64,000 nt of DNA from Streptomyces sp. NBC_00239. Lineage in GTDB: Bacteria > Actinomycetota > Actinomycetes > Streptomycetales > Streptomycetaceae. A program made the position numbers and the translations under genes. Of the stretch, positions 51,061 through 58,509 are shown piece after piece (position 1 is the first letter of the stretch; the number at the start of each line of letters is the position of its first letter). The stretch covers positions 682,001 through 746,000 of the forward strand of contig NZ_CP108095.1 of NCBI RefSeq assembly GCF_036194065.1, in the 5' to 3' direction. The notes under the pieces were generated by a model. It made no database searches and had not been told where the DNA came from. It saw only the letters and a list, made by a program, of their open reading frames with translations.

Positions 51061-51681
51061 ATGGCGAAGTATTTTGACGTGCACCCCGAGAACCCCCAGC
51101 CGCGCACCATCAGCACCATCGTGGACACCATCCGGTCCGGCGGGCTCGTCGCGTACCCGACGGACTCCTGTTACGCGCTGGGCTGCCAGCTGGGCAACCG
51201 CGACGGCCTCAGCCGCATCCGGTCGATCCGCAACCTCGACGATCGCCACCACTTCACCCTCGTCTGCCAGAACTTCGCGCAGCTGGGTCAGTTCGTGCAG
51301 ATCGACAACGACGTGTTCCGCTCCATCAAGGCGGCCACCCCCGGCAGTTACACCTTCATCCTGCCCGCGACGAAGGAGGTGCCGCGCCAGTTGCAGCACC
51401 CCAAGAAGAAGACGGTCGGCGTCCGCATCCCCGACCACGGCGTCACGCAGGCCCTGCTCGCCGAACTGGGTGAACCCCTGCTCTCCAGCACCCTCCTCCT
51501 GCCCGACGAGGCCGAGCCGCTGACGCAGGGCTGGGAGATCAAGGAACGGCTGGAGCACGTCGTGGACGTCGTCGTGGACTCCGGGGACTGCGGCACCGAG
51601 CCCACCACCGTGATCGACTTCTCCGGCGGCACCGCCGAGGTCGTTCGCCGCGGTGCCGGCGACGCCCTCCGCTTCGAGTAG
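51061..51681 (+). CDS. Sua5/YciO/YrdC-family threonylcarbamoyl-AMP synthase-like protein
   Basis: A 206-residue protein with the YrdC fold: GGLVAYPTDSCYALGCQLGN, then IRNLDDRHHFTLVCQNF and PGSYTFILPATKEVPR, with the KKKTVGVRIPDHG segment. True Sua5/TsaC makes the threonylcarbamoyl group for tRNA t6A. YciO is a close relative of uncertain function and this sequence looks nearer YciO. No ribosome site; TAGGCT at 51049-51054 ends 6 bases before the ATG, so it may be leaderless. Confidence 0.88.
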   Translation: MAKYFDVHPENPQPRTISTIVDTIRSGGLVAYPTDSCYALGCQLGNRDGLSRIRSIRNLDDRHHFTLVCQNFAQLGQFVQIDNDVFRSIKAATPGSYTFILPATKEVPRQLQHPKKKTVGVRIPDHGVTQALLAELGEPLLSSTLLLPDEAEPLTQGWEIKERLEHVVDVVVDSGDCGTEPTTVIDFSGGTAEVVRRGAGDALRFE

Positions 51682-51740
51682 TAGCGGAGGGGACGGCCCC
51701 GGGGCGCCCCATGCCGGTCGACCGGGCCGGCCGGTCGACC

Positions 51741-51775
51741 GGCTCACGGCTCACGGCTCACGGCTCACGGCTCAC
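51741..51775. repeat. Five tandem GGCTCAC units at the stop of the broken beta-lactamase gene
   Basis: A perfect 7-bp unit five times. The stop codon of the pseudogene (51772-51774) is in the last unit, so the stop triplet recurs in every unit and in changing frames. Confidence 0.92.
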
Positions 51776-52078
51776 GACTTCAGGAGGCCGCTCGCCGGCT
51801 CGCCCAGCGCGTCGAACAGCAGGTTGGCCGCGGTGTCGTCGCCGTAGCGGACGGCCGCGTCGCACAGCTCGCGCGGGGTCATCACGGACCGGACGTGGCG
51901 CTCGGTCCCGGGAGAGTTCGCGATCAGGTCGTCCTCGGAGCACCCGACCACCTTGTCCATGTCGCCCGGCGTGTGCGTACGGAGCACGGCCGCCAGCGGC
52001 GAGCGCCTTGAACGTGGAGGCGTAGGCGCAGCGCTCGTCGGCGCGGTACGTCGACTCCCTGCCGTCTGCCTTCTCGCC
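51772..52078 (-). pseudogene. Class A beta-lactamase remnant, frameshifted and truncated
   Basis: One frame encodes YRADERCAYASTFKALAA with the active-site S-T-F-K. A change of one base (net) near 51993-51999 moves the rest to another frame, which reads AVLRTHTPGDMDKVVG, ERHVRSVMTPRELCDAAVRY and TAANLLFDALGEPASG before a stop. Motif S-D-N is changed to G-D-D, and everything after it (the Omega loop Glu, K-T-G) is missing. The region upstream of the fragment has no signal peptide. This is a decayed penicillinase, not a working enzyme. Confidence 0.85.
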
Positions 52079-52214
52079 GTGATCGCGCTGACCGTGCTGC
52101 CGGGCCTGCGGCTGCCCCACATCGTGCGCTGGATTCCCCTGCCACTGTGCGCGCCCCGGCTCCGGGCGGCGGCGCGCCCGGGTGGCGCCGGGAGGTGGGG
52201 TTAGGGTCGGTGCC

Positions 52215-52646
52215 ATGACTGCTGACTCCCTGCGCTCCGTCACCGTCGAGCGGACCGGTCCGGGCCTCTTCACCGCGACCAACTCCCGCGGTGGCACGAT
52301 CACCTTCGCCACCGGCTCCGGCGAGGGCTTCACCCCCGTCGAGCTGCTGCTCGCCGCGATCGGCGGCTGCTCCGCGGCGGACGTGGACGTCGCGACCACC
52401 CGGCACGCGGAGCCCACCGCGTTCTCCCTCACCGTCAGCGGCCACAAGGTCGCGGACGAGGAGGGCAACCGCATGACGGACCTGGAGGTCGCCTTCACCG
52501 TCGGCTTCCCCGCGGGCGAGAGCGGCGACCGTGCCCGGGCGATCCTGCCGCGCGCCGTGAAGACATCCCACGACAAGCTCTGCACGGTCAGCCGCACCGT
52601 GGAGGCCGGGACGCCGGTCGCCACGAAGGTCGTCGCCGCCGACTGA
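52215..52646 (+). CDS. OsmC-family protein
   Basis: A 143-residue OsmC/Ohr-fold protein. GFTPVELLLAAIGGCSAADVDV contains the first conserved Cys, and SHDKLCTVSRTVEAG the second, as in the peroxide-reducing pair. VTVERTGPGLFTATNSRGGT forms the N-terminal strands. Likely a thiol-dependent peroxidase against organic hydroperoxides. ATG 52215 is preceded by TAGGGT at 52202-52207 with no ribosome site, another possible leaderless start. An 18-bp tandem repeat begins at the stop. Confidence 0.9.
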   Translation: MTADSLRSVTVERTGPGLFTATNSRGGTITFATGSGEGFTPVELLLAAIGGCSAADVDVATTRHAEPTAFSLTVSGHKVADEEGNRMTDLEVAFTVGFPAGESGDRARAILPRAVKTSHDKLCTVSRTVEAGTPVATKVVAAD

Positions 52647-52714
52647 CGGGCCGTGCGCGACTGACCGGCCGTGCGCAGCTGACCGGCCGTGCGCAGCTGA
52701 CCGGCGGTGCGCGG
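52643..52714. repeat. Four 18-bp tandem units starting on the stop codon of the OsmC gene
   Basis: CTGACCGGCCGTGCGCAG twice (52661, 52679), with near copies at 52643 and 52697. The TGA stop (52644-52646) sits in the first unit; all units carry the same triplet. Confidence 0.93.
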
Positions 52715-52757
52715 CGGCCGCCGCAGAAGTCCGCCCGGTCGGGCCGGGAGGAGGCCT

Positions 52758-53960
52758 CTAACGCGGTGCGGGCCACGGTACGTCGGTCTCCACCGGGTGG
52801 CCGTAGGTCACGCCCCCGACCTCCCAGCCGTACAGGTCCTGGACCTGGCTCATGAACCAGTCCGCACCGGCCCGCGCGGCCGCGAGTCCCCGCTCGGGGT
52901 CCGCCCACAGCTCGCGTACGCGGTCCTGGACCCGCGCGTCGAGTTCCCAGCCGTCCAGCCGGATCCGCCCCGCCTCGTCGAGGACGAGCGGAGTACGGCC
53001 TTCCAGCTGGTCCCAGAGGTCCACGGCCTGTTCGGCCGTGCCGCGGAAGCCGTCCTCGCCCACGACGGTGCGGAGGAAGGCGGTGTAGAGCGCGATGGAA
53101 GGGATCGCGCTGGATGCCTGGGTGACGGCCGCGCCGGCCACGACCGTGAACGCCCGGCCCTCCTTCTCCTTGAGCGCGGCCGAGGCCCTCAGTGCGTGGG
53201 CGGTCCGCTCCAGGTGCTCCTTGGCCGCGCCGATGGTGCCCTGTCGGTACACGGGCGCGGTCACCTCCGACCCGACGTACGTCAGGGCCGCGGTCGTGAA
53301 CCCGTCCGCGAGGAGCTCGCGGGCGGCCAGGGCCTGCACCCACAGGGCCCAGTCGTCGCCGCCCATCACCGCGACCGTCGCCCGCACTTCGTCGTCGGTG
53401 CCGGGTTCGATCCGGGCCCGGGACACCTTCGGGTCCGCGCCGGAGAAGTCCAGTGCGGGCGCCTCGTACGCGGCGCCCAGCGGCTTGATGACCGAGTGGT
53501 GGACCGCGCCCGTGGCCGGGTCGGTACGGCGGGGCGCGGCGAGGCTGTAGACGAGGTGGTCGACCGGTCCGTAGTGCTCCTCCAGCAGGTCCAAGACGTG
53601 CGACTTGGCGTCAGTGGAGAAGGCGTCGGCGTTGACGAACCGGATGTCGTGGCCGTCCTCGGCCGCGAGCCGGGCGGCCTCCGCGGTCCGGTACCAGCCC
53701 GCGGTCGCGGTCCGGCGTCCGGTGTCGGCGGACTCGAACGCGACCCCGACCCCGCGGATGCCGTGCCGGCGCAGTCCGGCCAGGAGCGTGGCGAGCCCGT
53801 ACCCGGCGGAGTGTCCCAGGATGAGGGCGACGGGCCTGCGGCCGTCGGTGCGGGCCTCGATGCCGTCCCACGTCCGGCGTACGGTCTGCGCGGCCCCTTC
53901 GGGGTGGGAGTTGACTATGAGGAATCCGCGTTGCTTGGGCTCGATCTGGCGAAGGCTCAC
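52758..53960 (-). CDS. fabV: FabV-type trans-2-enoyl-CoA/ACP reductase
   Basis: A 400-residue member of the FabV/TER family. Marks are MSLRQIEPKQRGFLIVNSHP-type start, the NADH loop LILGHSAGYGLATLL, VDHLVYSLAAPRRTDP, and the catalytic Y-x8-K in PVYRQGTIGAAKEHLE. The enzyme reduces the trans-2 double bond in fatty-acid elongation and is naturally insensitive to triclosan. Full length. GTG 53960 has GGAACGG upstream. It stands alone and converges with the OsmC gene. Confidence 0.93.
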   Translation of the reverse strand: MSLRQIEPKQRGFLIVNSHPEGAAQTVRRTWDGIEARTDGRRPVALILGHSAGYGLATLLAGLRRHGIRGVGVAFESADTGRRTATAGWYRTAEAARLAAEDGHDIRFVNADAFSTDAKSHVLDLLEEHYGPVDHLVYSLAAPRRTDPATGAVHHSVIKPLGAAYEAPALDFSGADPKVSRARIEPGTDDEVRATVAVMGGDDWALWVQALAARELLADGFTTAALTYVGSEVTAPVYRQGTIGAAKEHLERTAHALRASAALKEKEGRAFTVVAGAAVTQASSAIPSIALYTAFLRTVVGEDGFRGTAEQAVDLWDQLEGRTPLVLDEAGRIRLDGWELDARVQDRVRELWADPERGLAAARAGADWFMSQVQDLYGWEVGGVTYGHPVETDVPWPAPR

Positions 53961-54257
53961 GATGGGTCCGTTCCGGTCGGTACGAGGCGTCGGTACGAGG
54001 CGGTCTGGGTGTGCGTCCGGATCCGCGGTCCCGCGCGGCCGGCCGGGCCCCTCCAAGATCGTATCCACGGGGCCGGGGAGGGTTCGTGACAGTGCGTCAC
54101 GCAGGATGTGCCCGGCTTCTTGTGGCCTTCGGTCTTGACACCGCTGCCGGCACCGGGATCGGTGGGCGATTGTCAGAGGGCGGTGCGAGGATGGCGGTGC
54201 GTTCCGGGCGACGGCCGGAGCGTGGACGTGGACAGGTTTCGAATGCTCGGAGGCGTC

Positions 54258-54692
54258 ATGGCCAAGGAATTCCAAGTCACGTACGACTGCGCCGATCCGG
54301 GCGCGCAGGCGGCGTTCTGGGCCGAGGCGCTGGGCTATCGCGTCCAGCCGCCGCCCGAGGGCTTCCCCGACTGGCCGGCGGCGCTGACGGCGTGGGGCGT
54401 GCCGCCCGAGCGGCACAACGACCGGTCGGCCATCACCGATCCGGACGGGAAGGGACCGCGGGTGTTCTTCCAGAAGGTCCCGGAGGGCAAGACGGTGAAG
54501 AACCGCTTGCACCTGGACGTGCGCTCGGCGCCCGGCCTGGCCGGGGCCGAGCGGATGGCCAGGCTTGAGGTGGAGGCGACCAGGCTGGAGGGGCTGGGAG
54601 CGAAGCGGCTGTACCGGCTGGAGCCCGACGGCATCGACGAGGGGATCATCGTGATGGCCGACCCGGAGGGCAACGAATTCTGCCTGGATTGA
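54258..54692 (+). CDS. VOC-family protein (glyoxalase-like)
   Basis: A 144-residue protein: EFQVTYDCADPGAQAAFWAEALGY opens the first half, VKNRLHLDVRSAPG carries a His in the second and VMADPEGNEFCLD ends it. This is the glyoxalase/VOC fold (Glo_EDI_BRP-like) common in Streptomyces, function unknown. ATG 54258 follows CGGAGG at a good distance. Confidence 0.88.
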   Translation: MAKEFQVTYDCADPGAQAAFWAEALGYRVQPPPEGFPDWPAALTAWGVPPERHNDRSAITDPDGKGPRVFFQKVPEGKTVKNRLHLDVRSAPGLAGAERMARLEVEATRLEGLGAKRLYRLEPDGIDEGIIVMADPEGNEFCLD

Positions 54693-54844
54693 GGCAGTGC
54701 GCCGGCCTTCGGCAGGCTTCCGGCGGCGGGGCCGGGTGAGCTTCGGAGGGTCGGCGTGGGGTCAGGAGGGGGCGGAGAGCCGTCTTGGTCTCTCCGTCGC
54801 GCCAAATCATCACATTTGCCCGTTTTGCGCATAATGTCTGCGGC

Positions 54845-56830
54845 ATGAGGACTCCCCTGTCCCGCGCCCGCCGGATCGCCGCCGTGTCGGCCTGGGTGAT
54901 CGCCGCCGCGACCCTCACCGCGGTGAGCCCGGCCACGGCCTCCACCCCGACCCCCGCCCTCGACCGGTCCCCGCACGCCGAACGCCGCCACGCCGACCCC
55001 GTCGGCAGACCCGCGAGCGGGCCCGAGACCAGGGCCGGCGAGCTCAGGGCAGGGGAGCTCAGGGCAGGCGACGTCCGGGCCGGCGACGTCCGGGCCGGCG
55101 ACGTCCGGGCCGGCGACGTCCGGGCCGGCGAGGCCGCCGTGATCGGTGAGGAGCACGCCCGGGCGCACGCGCGGCTCCGGGAGGCCGCCAAGGGCACCCA
55201 GGGCTATCCGCAGACGAAGCGCACGGCGAGCCTGGCCGCACTCCGCGAGTCCCAGCTCAAGGCCAACGCGGGTCTGCCGGCGGCCCGGTTCGGCAGGTTC
55301 ACAGAGTTCTTCCCGTCGCCCGACTTCGGCGTCCACGTGGCCCTGCTGCCGACCGGCAAGGTGCTGCTCTTCTCGTTCGAACGCGTGGAGGCCGACCCCA
55401 CCAAGGAGACCGGGCCCACCAACACGGTCGGCGTGACCAACGCCGGCCGCGCCTACCTGTGGGACCCGGCCCGCGGCACCGGCCCGCAGGCATTCAAGAA
55501 CGTGCCCCCGCCCGTGGTCCTGATGCCGGACGGGCGCTACGCGCCGCGCCCGGCGCCGTTCTTCTGCGCCGGGCACGCCTACCTCCCCAACGGAATGGTC
55601 GGCGTCTTCGGCGGGAACGTCGGCGGGAAGGGCGGCAGCGGCGCCAAGCTGTCCTTCGTGTTCGACCCGTGGACCGAGCACTGGTACCGCAACCGGGACA
55701 TGGCCGTGGGCCGCTGGTACCCCTCGGCCGTGACCGGGCCGGACGGCCGTCAGATCATCATGTCCGGCCAGTCCGAACGCGGTACGGGCACCCCCACCCC
55801 GGTCGTGGAGCGCTTCCCCTCGCTGCGGCACCCCGTGCCCTGGCGTCCGTTCGACATCCCGCTGGACCTCGCGTCGCAGCGGCTGCGGACCGACGCCCCC
55901 TTCCGCAACGACTATCCGCACCTCTTCTCGCTGCGCGACGGGATGATCTACGGGCTGGGCCGCGACGCCGATCAGCAGTGGCTGTTCGACCCGGTCAAGG
56001 AGGTGCGCAAGGACCTGCCGCGGCGGCCGGCCGACTTCCGGGGGTACGGCTCGGCCGTTCCGCTGCCCGCCGGGTTCCGCGGGCCGGACTCGGTGCTGGT
56101 GCTCGGCGGCGACCCGCGCGATCCGCTCACGTACCGGCTGTCCGGCGGCCGCTGGACCATCGAGGGGCCGCGGGCCTTCGGGCGTACGCAGGACGACACG
56201 CTGATCCTGCCCGACGGCACCCTGCTGACCGTCAACGGCGCCTTCGACACCCGGGACTACGGCAACGGGCCGTTCAATCCCACGGCCGATCCGAAGTACC
56301 GGCAGATCGAGCTGCGCGACGCGCGCGGGCACTGGAGGCTCGGGCCGGCGCAGCGGCTGCCGCGCGGCTACCACTCCAACGCCCTGGTGCTGCCCGACGG
56401 GCGGATGCTGGTCACCGGGGACGAGCTCCAGCAGATCGCCAACGACCCCGACATCGGGGACGGGATGGACGGCAGCATCGAACTCTACGAGCCCGCATAC
56501 CTGCACCGCGGTGCCCGCCCGGCGCTCGACCGGGTGCCGGCCGGCGAACTCGCCCACGACGCCGACTTCCAGGTGTCGAGCACCACGCCGGGCGACGTCG
56601 CACGCGCCGTGCTGCTGGCGCCGACGACCGTGACCCATTCGGTGAACACCAGCCAGCGGCACCTGGAGCTCCGGCGCACCGGCGTCCGCGGCAACACCAT
56701 CGGGCTGCGGACACCGCCCAGCGCGGCCGACGCCCCGCCCGGCTACTACATGCTGTTCCTGCTCAACGCGAAGGGCGTCCCCAGCACGGCGAAATGGGTG
56801 AAGCTCGGCCGGGCCCCGGATTCCCGCTGA
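54845..56830 (+). CDS. Secreted galactose-oxidase-like radical copper oxidase
   Basis: A 661-residue exported protein with signal peptide to about residue 32. Residues 62-96 are a repeat of RAGDV/RAGEL. The Kelch-type beta-propeller follows and then a DUF1929-type C-terminal domain. All copper-site residues of galactose oxidase have counterparts: Cys241 (FFCAGHAYL) and Tyr292 (GRWYPSAV) for the Tyr-Cys cross-link, axial Tyr509 with His510 (RGYHSNAL), and His598 (VTHSVNTSQ). It should oxidise a primary alcohol to an aldehyde with release of H2O2; substrate unknown. No ribosome site: CATAAT at 54830-54835 suggests a leaderless start. Confidence 0.9.
   Translation: MRTPLSRARRIAAVSAWVIAAATLTAVSPATASTPTPALDRSPHAERRHADPVGRPASGPETRAGELRAGELRAGDVRAGDVRAGDVRAGDVRAGEAAVIGEEHARAHARLREAAKGTQGYPQTKRTASLAALRESQLKANAGLPAARFGRFTEFFPSPDFGVHVALLPTGKVLLFSFERVEADPTKETGPTNTVGVTNAGRAYLWDPARGTGPQAFKNVPPPVVLMPDGRYAPRPAPFFCAGHAYLPNGMVGVFGGNVGGKGGSGAKLSFVFDPWTEHWYRNRDMAVGRWYPSAVTGPDGRQIIMSGQSERGTGTPTPVVERFPSLRHPVPWRPFDIPLDLASQRLRTDAPFRNDYPHLFSLRDGMIYGLGRDADQQWLFDPVKEVRKDLPRRPADFRGYGSAVPLPAGFRGPDSVLVLGGDPRDPLTYRLSGGRWTIEGPRAFGRTQDDTLILPDGTLLTVNGAFDTRDYGNGPFNPTADPKYRQIELRDARGHWRLGPAQRLPRGYHSNALVLPDGRMLVTGDELQQIANDPDIGDGMDGSIELYEPAYLHRGARPALDRVPAGELAHDADFQVSSTTPGDVARAVLLAPTTVTHSVNTSQRHLELRRTGVRGNTIGLRTPPSAADAPPGYYMLFLLNAKGVPSTAKWVKLGRAPDSR
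55037..55126 (+). repeat. 15-bp in-frame tandem repeat in the copper oxidase gene
   Basis: Four perfect GGCGACGTCCGGGCC units (55067, 55082, 55097, 55112) preceded by two variant units (55037, 55052). They encode the RAGDV/RAGEL repeat just after the signal peptide. Confidence 0.95.
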
Positions 56831-57090
56831 CTCCCCCAGCGAGGCGTGCCGCAGGCCGGCCGGCGCCGCGCGGCACAGCTGGCGGGGAGCGTCATTCGAA
56901 CGGCGCGGTATTCGCTGCGGGCCGAGCGCACCGCCACAGATCGGTGGTCCGGCAGGCGAGGACGCTGTTCTTCACGAATTGTCGGTGATCTCCAGTGACC
57001 AGTGGGCGGCGGTGACGGCGTTGGCCTGGTGCGTCCTTGCGTGCTGATGCAGTGCGGCGTGGGGTGCCTTGGCCCATGGGCGGGCTGATC

Positions 57091-58509
57091 TCACTTGCCG
57101 CCGGCCGGGTTGGGTGGGCCTGGCCGGGCCGGGGTGTGGGGCGAGTGGTGAGGGAGAAGCGCGGCGGCGGTGAGGCCGATGAGCCCGACGGCTGCCAGGG
57201 TGATCATGGCGGCTGCGTACGCGTGGCTGGTGAGGCCGGCGACGAGGATGGTGCCGGCGACCGCCGTTCCGAGGGAGGATCCGAGGTTGGACACGCTGCG
57301 GGACAGGCCGGAGATCTCGCCCTGCTGGTCCTCGGCGAAGCTCGACTGGACGATGTTGACCGAGGGGGTGAGCATCACGCCGAGCCCGAGGCCGATGAGG
57401 AGCAGTCCGGGCGTGAAGGCCCAGGGGCTGGGTGATCCGCCGACCATCACGGTCAGGAGGACGATGCCGGCGATCGTGGTGAGGAATCCCGTGAGGATGA
57501 GGGTGCGCTGGGCGCGGCGTTTGGCGAGGCGTTCTGCCGCGAGGGAGGAGACGAGGATTCCGAGGGTGGCCGCGGTGAAGATCACGCCGGTCTGGATCGC
57601 GTCGTACCCGCGGACGACCTGCAGGTAGGAGGCGACGGTGAAGGACACCCCCATCAGGAGCAGCCACTGGGTGTTCTGGGTGACCAGTCCGAGGTTGGAG
57701 GTGCGGATGCGGAACAGGCTGGTGGAGAGCAGTGGTTCCTTGCCTGCGCGTTCCCGGGCGCGGACCCAGCGGAAGAAGGCGGCCAGGAAGATCGCGCCGA
57801 GGGCGAGGAGGGCGAGCATCAGCCAGCCGTTGTCGTCGGCGGCCAGGATTCCGGTGACGACCAGGACGAGGCCGACGGCGGACAGGACGGTGCCGACGGT
57901 GTCGAAGGGGCGGGTCGGGTCCGGCGGGAGGGGGTCCTCGATGCGGCGGCTGAGGACGATGATCACCACGATCACCAGGGCCTGGAACACGAAGGCGGCC
58001 CGCCAGCTGATCGCGGAGGTGATGAGTCCGCCGATCAGCGGGCCGGCCGCAGCGCCGATGCCTCCGAGCGCCATGATCGTTCCGAATGCGCGGGCGCGTG
58101 AGGTCATGTCCGTGAAGAGCAGCGTGGTGAGGATGTAGACGGGCGGGATGAGCAGCGCCGTGCCGACGCCTTCGAGGATCGAGTTGCCCAGGATGAGGAC
58201 GCCCAGGCCTGGTGCGGCGGCGCTGAGCAGTGCGCCGACGCCGTAGATGACGAGGCCGGTGAGCAGGCACTGTTTGCGGCCGTAGCGGTCGGTCAGTTTG
58301 CCGCCGGGGATCATCAGGGCGGCCATGACCAGCAGGAAGATGGTGATGGCGACCTGGACGCCCTGCACGGTCGTGTCGAGGTCCTCGCTGATGTCGTTGA
58401 TCATCACGTTCATGTTGGAGCCGGCGAAGCTGCAGATGAACTGGGCGAGGGCGAGCGGGGCGATGACCCGCCGCAGGGCGGCAGGTGTGGCCGGGGTGGG
58501 GTCAGCCAT
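57091..58509 (-). CDS. MFS transporter, DHA2-like, 14 spans
   Basis: A 472-residue integral membrane protein. The MFS signature GGKLTDRYGRKQCLLTGLVIYG follows span 2, and GALLSAAAPGLGVLILGNSILEGVGTALLIPP marks spans 3-4. About 14 hydrophobic spans fit the DHA2 drug/proton antiporter group; substrate unknown. Its ATG (58509) overlaps the stop of the GH15 gene by eight bases, so the two are translated as a pair. The tail ends in Pro-rich PHTPARPGPPNP. Confidence 0.92.
   Translation of the reverse strand: MADPTPATPAALRRVIAPLALAQFICSFAGSNMNVMINDISEDLDTTVQGVQVAITIFLLVMAALMIPGGKLTDRYGRKQCLLTGLVIYGVGALLSAAAPGLGVLILGNSILEGVGTALLIPPVYILTTLLFTDMTSRARAFGTIMALGGIGAAAGPLIGGLITSAISWRAAFVFQALVIVVIIVLSRRIEDPLPPDPTRPFDTVGTVLSAVGLVLVVTGILAADDNGWLMLALLALGAIFLAAFFRWVRARERAGKEPLLSTSLFRIRTSNLGLVTQNTQWLLLMGVSFTVASYLQVVRGYDAIQTGVIFTAATLGILVSSLAAERLAKRRAQRTLILTGFLTTIAGIVLLTVMVGGSPSPWAFTPGLLLIGLGLGVMLTPSVNIVQSSFAEDQQGEISGLSRSVSNLGSSLGTAVAGTILVAGLTSHAYAAAMITLAAVGLIGLTAAALLPHHSPHTPARPGPPNPAGGK

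Noticed and set aside
51061-51681. Calling the gene tsaC/sua5
   Set aside because: The sequence looks nearer to YciO-type relatives, whose role is unsettled, so no symbol is given.
52758-53960. FabV as sign of a fatty-acid or polyketide cluster
   Set aside because: No other fatty-acid, acyl-carrier or polyketide gene is near; it stands alone.
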